Of a DNA stretch of 64,000 bases, positions 61,225-64,000 are shown in pieces (position 1 is the first letter of the stretch; every line of letters starts with the position of its first letter). Location of the stretch: positions 72,523-136,522 of the forward strand of contig JAEXAR010000035.1 in NCBI GenBank assembly GCA_023394415.1, written 5' to 3'. This stretch comes from Bacteroidota bacterium (GTDB lineage Bacteria; Bacteroidota; Bacteroidia; Flavobacteriales; Weeksellaceae). The translations under genes were made by a program, and so were the position numbers. The notes under the pieces were generated by a model that did no database searches, was not told the DNA's origin, and worked only from the letters and a program-made list of their open reading frames with translations.

Positions 61225-61482
61225 CTTTCTTGTCGTTTTAGGCTTTTCTTCAGCTGTTTCAGCTTTTACCGCTTTTGGCTTTTTGGTTACTTCAGCATTT
61301 TCAGTTGGCTCTGTTGGTTCATCCAATTGTTTTTTCACTTTTGCTTTAGGCACTTTCTTTTCATCTTCATCCAATACTTTTACAGGAACCGTTTTCACTG
61401 AAGCTGATTTTTTCGGTCTGGTTTTACCGTAGCTGCCTTGAGTAATTTTTCCGCGCTTGGTTTTCTTATCGCCTTTTCCCAT
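61207..61482 (-). CDS. 30S ribosomal protein THX with a long Lys/Glu tail
   Basis: Small basic ribosomal protein that fits at the head of the 30S subunit (bTHX family). The first 26 residues, MGKGDKKTKRGKITQGSYGK followed by TRPKKS, match the family. The remaining 65 residues are low-complexity Lys, Glu, Pro and Thr (VPKAKVKKQ, PTEPTENAEVTKK), ending in TTRKKKTEE. The Thermus protein is only about 26 residues, so the tail is an addition, comparable to the one on L10 here. It has a consensus promoter upstream. Confidence 0.85.
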   Translation of the reverse strand: MGKGDKKTKRGKITQGSYGKTRPKKSASVKTVPVKVLDEDEKKVPKAKVKKQLDEPTEPTENAEVTKKPKAVKAETAEEKPKTTRKKKTEE

Positions 61483-61510
61483 AATGAATAATATTTTTAA
61501 TGATTCAAAA

Positions 61511-61543
61511 CAAATTTAGGAAAAGTTTTTTAAACTAAATCAA
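61511..61543 (-). promoter_or_regulatory. Predicted promoter of the THX gene
   Basis: On the minus strand TTG, 22 bases, then TAAATTTG, 28 bases before the start. Confidence 0.6.
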
Positions 61544-61763
61544 TTCATTTAATTCTGATAAACAGACTATTGTACTTATAGTTCTTATAAACCGATGAAG
61601 ATTGTGAATTAGTTACTCATTATTACTTACTCTTTTTTTGGTAATATGAATGTTGAAAATTTTTTTCTTCATTTTAAAGATGATTTTAGATCTAAACAAG
61701 AAATTTTTGTATTTGAAAATGAAACACTTATAAAAGTATTTATTAAATTTAAATATATTTTTA

Positions 61764-61792
61764 TTGTTTTACAATAATTTTTTATAGATTTG
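61764..61792 (+). promoter_or_regulatory. Predicted promoter of the DUF2975-regulator cluster
   Basis: TTG, 18 bases, then TAGATTTG, 19 bases before the first start codon. Confidence 0.6.
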
Positions 61793-61811
61793 CAATATAA
61801 ATAAAGACATT

Positions 61812-62387
61812 ATGAAGATCATCGGCAAAAATTCTCTTCTTTATTGGTTAAGGATTCCATTTTTAATCTATTTTATTGGATTTACCTTAAGTTCAATTTG
61901 GATAATTGGCTTGTGCATTTATTATCTAATTACTAAAAATCTCACAAAATATATCTCTATCGAAAAAGTAGAAGAATTTAAATACGATTATTTTAAAAAA
62001 ATGCCAACAATAATAGAAAAAATTAATTTTCATTATCCATTTTCTCAGATGGTAGTGCAAACGGATAATAATACTTTGAATATTTTGATGTCTGTACTTG
62101 GCTTGTTATCAGTTTGTTTTATTTTATATTCAATTTTAAATTTTATTACTAGCGTAACACAAGAATTGATTTTTACACCAAGAACGGTAAAATCACTCAA
62201 TGTTTTTGGTTACGGATTAATAATTATTGGGCTTCTGCACATTCTTGTGGAATATTTAGACAAAAATCATCATTACGGCATTGGAACTCCTTTTCTTGCC
62301 ATAATAATTGGTTTAGTAATTCTTATGATAAAGGAAGTTTTTCTTAGAGGAAAAAAAATTCAGGAAGAAAATGATTTAACTATATAA
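61812..62387 (+). CDS. DUF2975 family membrane protein, first copy
   Basis: 191 residues with four membrane segments (IPFLIYFIGFTLSSIWIIGLCI near 16; ILMSVLGLLSVCFILYSIL; VFGYGLIIIGLLHILVEYL; FLAIIIGLVILMIKEVFL). It ends with the DUF2975 hallmark KIQEENDLTI. DUF2975 proteins are typically encoded beside a small XRE-type regulator, as here two genes downstream. They are thought to act with it, though the signal sensed is unknown. A divergent paralogue follows after 30 bases. Confidence 0.85.
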   Translation: MKIIGKNSLLYWLRIPFLIYFIGFTLSSIWIIGLCIYYLITKNLTKYISIEKVEEFKYDYFKKMPTIIEKINFHYPFSQMVVQTDNNTLNILMSVLGLLSVCFILYSILNFITSVTQELIFTPRTVKSLNVFGYGLIIIGLLHILVEYLDKNHHYGIGTPFLAIIIGLVILMIKEVFLRGKKIQEENDLTI

Positions 62388-62417
62388 CGCAATCAAATAA
62401 TCCCGAAAATAAAAATT

Positions 62418-62939
62418 ATGAAAAACTCTGCAACCTCAGTACTAAAATTTATAAGAATATTTATATGGTTTAACTTAATTATATCTATAGTAGCAATTAT
62501 TAAAATCTTGCATTTAGTAGCTACTATATCTTTTTTTCCGGAATACATTCCTTTAAATGACAAATCAGACCTTTATAAAATAAATCAAGTAAATAAGGAG
62601 TTGTTTTACTTAGTTGCATTTCTATATGTAATTTACAATTCCATTTTAAGTCTATTTCTTATTACCTCAATAAAATTGTGTCGTCGCATTAATTTAAATG
62701 AAAAATTTAATGCAAGGGTTTTATTAATATTGAAAAAAATAACCAAACTGAGTTTTTATATTGCATTGTTAGACATTATAATTTTTTTTGTTACAGAAAT
62801 CATTATAAATAATGCTTTGTCATTAAACCTAACCGTTACAGGTAGTGGTTTTTTATTATTATCAGCAATATTGTACATCGTTACACACATCTATCAACAG
62901 GGTGTGGACTTAAAAGAAGAAAACGATTTAACTATCTAA
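62418..62939 (+). CDS. DUF2975 family membrane protein, second copy
   Basis: 173 residues with four predicted membrane segments (FIWFNLIISIVAIIKILHLV near 14; LFYLVAFLYVIYNSILSLFLI near 60; LSFYIALLDIIIFFVTEIII near 110; FLLLSAILYIVTHIYQQG near 146). The C-terminus is VDLKEENDLTI, matching the first copy, while the rest has diverged, so this is an old duplication. It ends 3 bases before the regulator gene, indicating co-expression. Confidence 0.85.
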   Translation: MKNSATSVLKFIRIFIWFNLIISIVAIIKILHLVATISFFPEYIPLNDKSDLYKINQVNKELFYLVAFLYVIYNSILSLFLITSIKLCRRINLNEKFNARVLLILKKITKLSFYIALLDIIIFFVTEIIINNALSLNLTVTGSGFLLLSAILYIVTHIYQQGVDLKEENDLTI

Positions 62940-62942
62940 ATT

Positions 62943-63152
62943 ATGGCAATCATCATCAATATCGACGTTATGCTTGCCAAACGCAAGATGCAGTCGCAGG
63001 AACTTGCCGAAAAAATCGGCATTACGCAAGCCAATCTCTCTATTTTAAAAACCGGAAAAGCAAAAGCCCTAAAACTTTCCACATTGGAAGCCATTTGCAA
63101 GGCTTTGGATTGTCAACCCGGAGATTTAATTGAATATCAACCGGAAAATTAA
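62943..63152 (+). CDS. Small XRE-family (Cro/CI-type) transcriptional regulator
   Basis: 69 residues, nearly all helix-turn-helix: MLAKRKMQSQELAEKIGITQ, then ANLSILKTGKAKALKLSTLEAICKAL in pieces, ending DCQPGDLIEYQPEN. It belongs to the YozG-like group encoded with DUF2975 membrane proteins. It probably regulates its own cluster, possibly through contact with the membrane proteins. Not an antitoxin by context, since no toxin is adjacent. Confidence 0.9.
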   Translation: MAIIINIDVMLAKRKMQSQELAEKIGITQANLSILKTGKAKALKLSTLEAICKALDCQPGDLIEYQPEN

Positions 63153-63180
63153 AAACTAATCTTTAATTCTTAATAATATT

Positions 63181-63606
63181 ATGAAAAAAATCTTTATCAT
63201 CTTCGGATTAATTTCCGGAGCAGTGTTCTACGCGCAAGAACTTACCGATCAAATGAAAGGAATGCTAAAATATGACAACATTGATGAATTCTCGACTTAT
63301 GTAAAGAAAGAGGACATCAACAAATGTTTTCAAATTAAAGAATCCTCCTATTCTTTACTTGCACTTTCCATAAAAATGGATAGTCAAAAATTTTTTCAAA
63401 AACTGATTGATGAAAAAGCAGATTTAAACTTAATATGTGACGACAAAACACCTTTAATGTTCACAGCAAAATATGGTAATTTGGAATTTGCGAAAAAACT
63501 ATTGCAAAAAGGAGCCGACAAAAATAAAAAATCCAATAAAGGTTACACTGCTCTAGATTACGCCAAAAAATATAATCAGCCTGAACTTGTTAAAATTTTG
63601 GAATAA
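63181..63606 (+). CDS. Exported ankyrin-repeat protein
   Basis: 141 residues with signal peptide MKKIFIIFGLISGAVFYAQ. Ankyrin repeats: a weak one near 40-70 (SYSLLALSIKMDSQKFFQKLIDEKADLN in pieces), a clear one at about 86-118 (KTPLMFTAKYGNLEFAKKLLQKGAD), and a last one with GYTALDYAKKYNQPELVKIL. It is probably a small periplasmic protein-binding module. It starts 28 bases after the regulator and may share its transcript. Confidence 0.85.
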   Translation: MKKIFIIFGLISGAVFYAQELTDQMKGMLKYDNIDEFSTYVKKEDINKCFQIKESSYSLLALSIKMDSQKFFQKLIDEKADLNLICDDKTPLMFTAKYGNLEFAKKLLQKGADKNKKSNKGYTALDYAKKYNQPELVKILE

Positions 63607-63748
63607 AATATAATTGTAACTTTAAGAAACTCATTCTCGCTATTTCATCTAAAAATAATTAAAAATCCAATATTTTCTCAGTTTCTATGTGGTTTTAAAA
63701 ATTTAAAAAGTTTTTAAGTCAATATCATTCTGAAAAAATATTTTTTGT

Positions 63749-63801
63749 CACGAATGCGCCAATATTTTTATATTCCTAGAATTTTAATTCGTGCATTCGT
63801 G
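63749..63801. repeat. Inverted repeat CACGAATGC/GCATTCGTG upstream of aspS
   Basis: Nine-base perfect arms 35 bases apart in otherwise AT-rich sequence. The right part (ATTCGTGCATTCGTGGC) itself repeats ATTCGTG. Confidence 0.6.
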
Positions 63802-63836
63802 GCATTTTCTTATCCTATTTTTCCATCCAAAAATCT

Positions 63837-63844
63837 TATCTTTG
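63837..63844 (+). promoter_or_regulatory. Minus-7 element upstream of aspS
   Basis: TATCTTTG, 48 bases before aspS; the distal element is not clear. The heptamer array lies between it and the gene, so it would be in the mRNA leader. Confidence 0.5.
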
Positions 63845-63857
63845 CACTCGAAAATTT

Positions 63858-63885
63858 AACCGTCAACCGTCAACCAAAAACCGAC
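63858..63885. repeat. Heptamer array in the predicted aspS leader
   Basis: Four units: AACCGTC, AACCGTC, AACCAAA, AACCGAC, followed by AAC. Ends 7 bases before the aspS start codon. Confidence 0.8.
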
Positions 63886-63892
63886 AACTAAA

Positions 63893-64000
63893 ATGTTCAG
63901 AACGCACACCAACGGCGAATTATCGCTGAAAAATCTTGATGAAAAAGTAACTCTTTCCGGTTGGGTACAAACCATCCGCGACAAAGGTTTTATGATTTGG
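63893..64000 (+). CDS. aspS: Aspartyl-tRNA synthetase (first 36 codons)
   Basis: Class II synthetase that charges tRNA-Asp; only the N-terminus is in the window. MFRTHTNGELSLKNLDEKVT followed by LSGWVQTIRDKGFMIW is the opening of the anticodon-binding OB fold of bacterial AspRS. AsnRS has a related fold, but the RTHTxGEL opening and the RDKGFMIW segment are the AspRS pattern. Confidence 0.9.
   Translation, partial: MFRTHTNGELSLKNLDEKVTLSGWVQTIRDKGFMIW

Larger units (their letters stand above)
61483..61811. other. AT-rich non-coding region between THX and the DUF2975 cluster
   Basis: About 330 bases with very low GC. It contains the THX promoter near its left end and the DUF2975 cluster promoter near its right end. 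I see no gene, terminator or repeat between them. Confidence 0.6.

Noticed and set aside
62943..63152. The small XRE regulator as an antitoxin
   Set aside because: No toxin-like partner is adjacent; the neighbours are DUF2975 membrane proteins, a known pairing.

Overview
The window is a chromosomal segment of a low-GC member of the Bacteroidota, most likely family Weeksellaceae (Chryseobacterium, Kaistella or Epilithonimonas-like). The case rests on Flavobacteriia-type promoters (TTG, about 20 bases, TAnnTTTG), a type IX secretion sorting domain, ribosomal protein THX, DUF6048/DUF6452 and IPExxxVDY family proteins, and the gene order tRNA-Thr, tRNA-Tyr, tRNA-Gly, tRNA-Thr, tuf, tRNA-Trp, secE, nusG. 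No plasmid, prophage, insertion sequence or CRISPR array is visible. The assignment comes from reading the sequence, not from a database search.

Left third, 1-18.3 kb, almost all on the minus strand: the information-processing core. Reading in the direction of transcription: rpsU, xerC and hpf; then four tRNAs, tuf, tRNA-Trp, secE and nusG; then a umuC-like polymerase gene; then rplK-rplA-rplJ-rplL; then an inserted three-gene operon for exported proteins; then rpoB and the 5' part of rpoC. Two insertions break the usual secE-nusG-rplKAJL-rpoBC block: umuC between nusG and rplK, and the exported-protein operon between rplL and rpoB. The second has its own promoter and terminator, and rpoBC has a separate promoter.

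Middle, 18.4-42.9 kb: housekeeping genes in short units. These are an AddA/RecB-type helicase-nuclease, ferritin flanked by two identical 126-bp repeats, a glycosyltransferase-like protein, a Tyr/Asn-rich exported protein, malQ, cysS and folE. Then come acpP-fabF-rnc-(IPExxxVDY)-pyk on the plus strand, an aldehyde dehydrogenase, hutI-hutG for histidine degradation, ruvB, a WG-repeat protein, a metallo-beta-lactamase-fold hydrolase and coaE.

Right third, 42.9-64 kb: a type IX secreted reprolysin-like protease, DUF6048 and DUF6452, a large zinc metalloprotease, rlmD, a thioredoxin-fold lipoprotein lacking CxxC, the sdhCAB operon of respiration, comEC and lpxB. After these lie DUF2480, DUF937, THX, a DUF2975-DUF2975-XRE regulator-ankyrin cluster, and the first 36 codons of aspS.

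The least explained material is between genes. There is a family of degenerate heptamer arrays, read at eight places including one inside the cysS reading frame and several built of two opposed arms. There is also the 126-bp repeat, which can fold into two mutually exclusive terminator-like hairpins, and several other palindromic elements. Among the genes, the novel-looking unit is the exported-protein operon inserted between rplL and rpoB, whose two larger surface proteins share a repeated C-terminal module.
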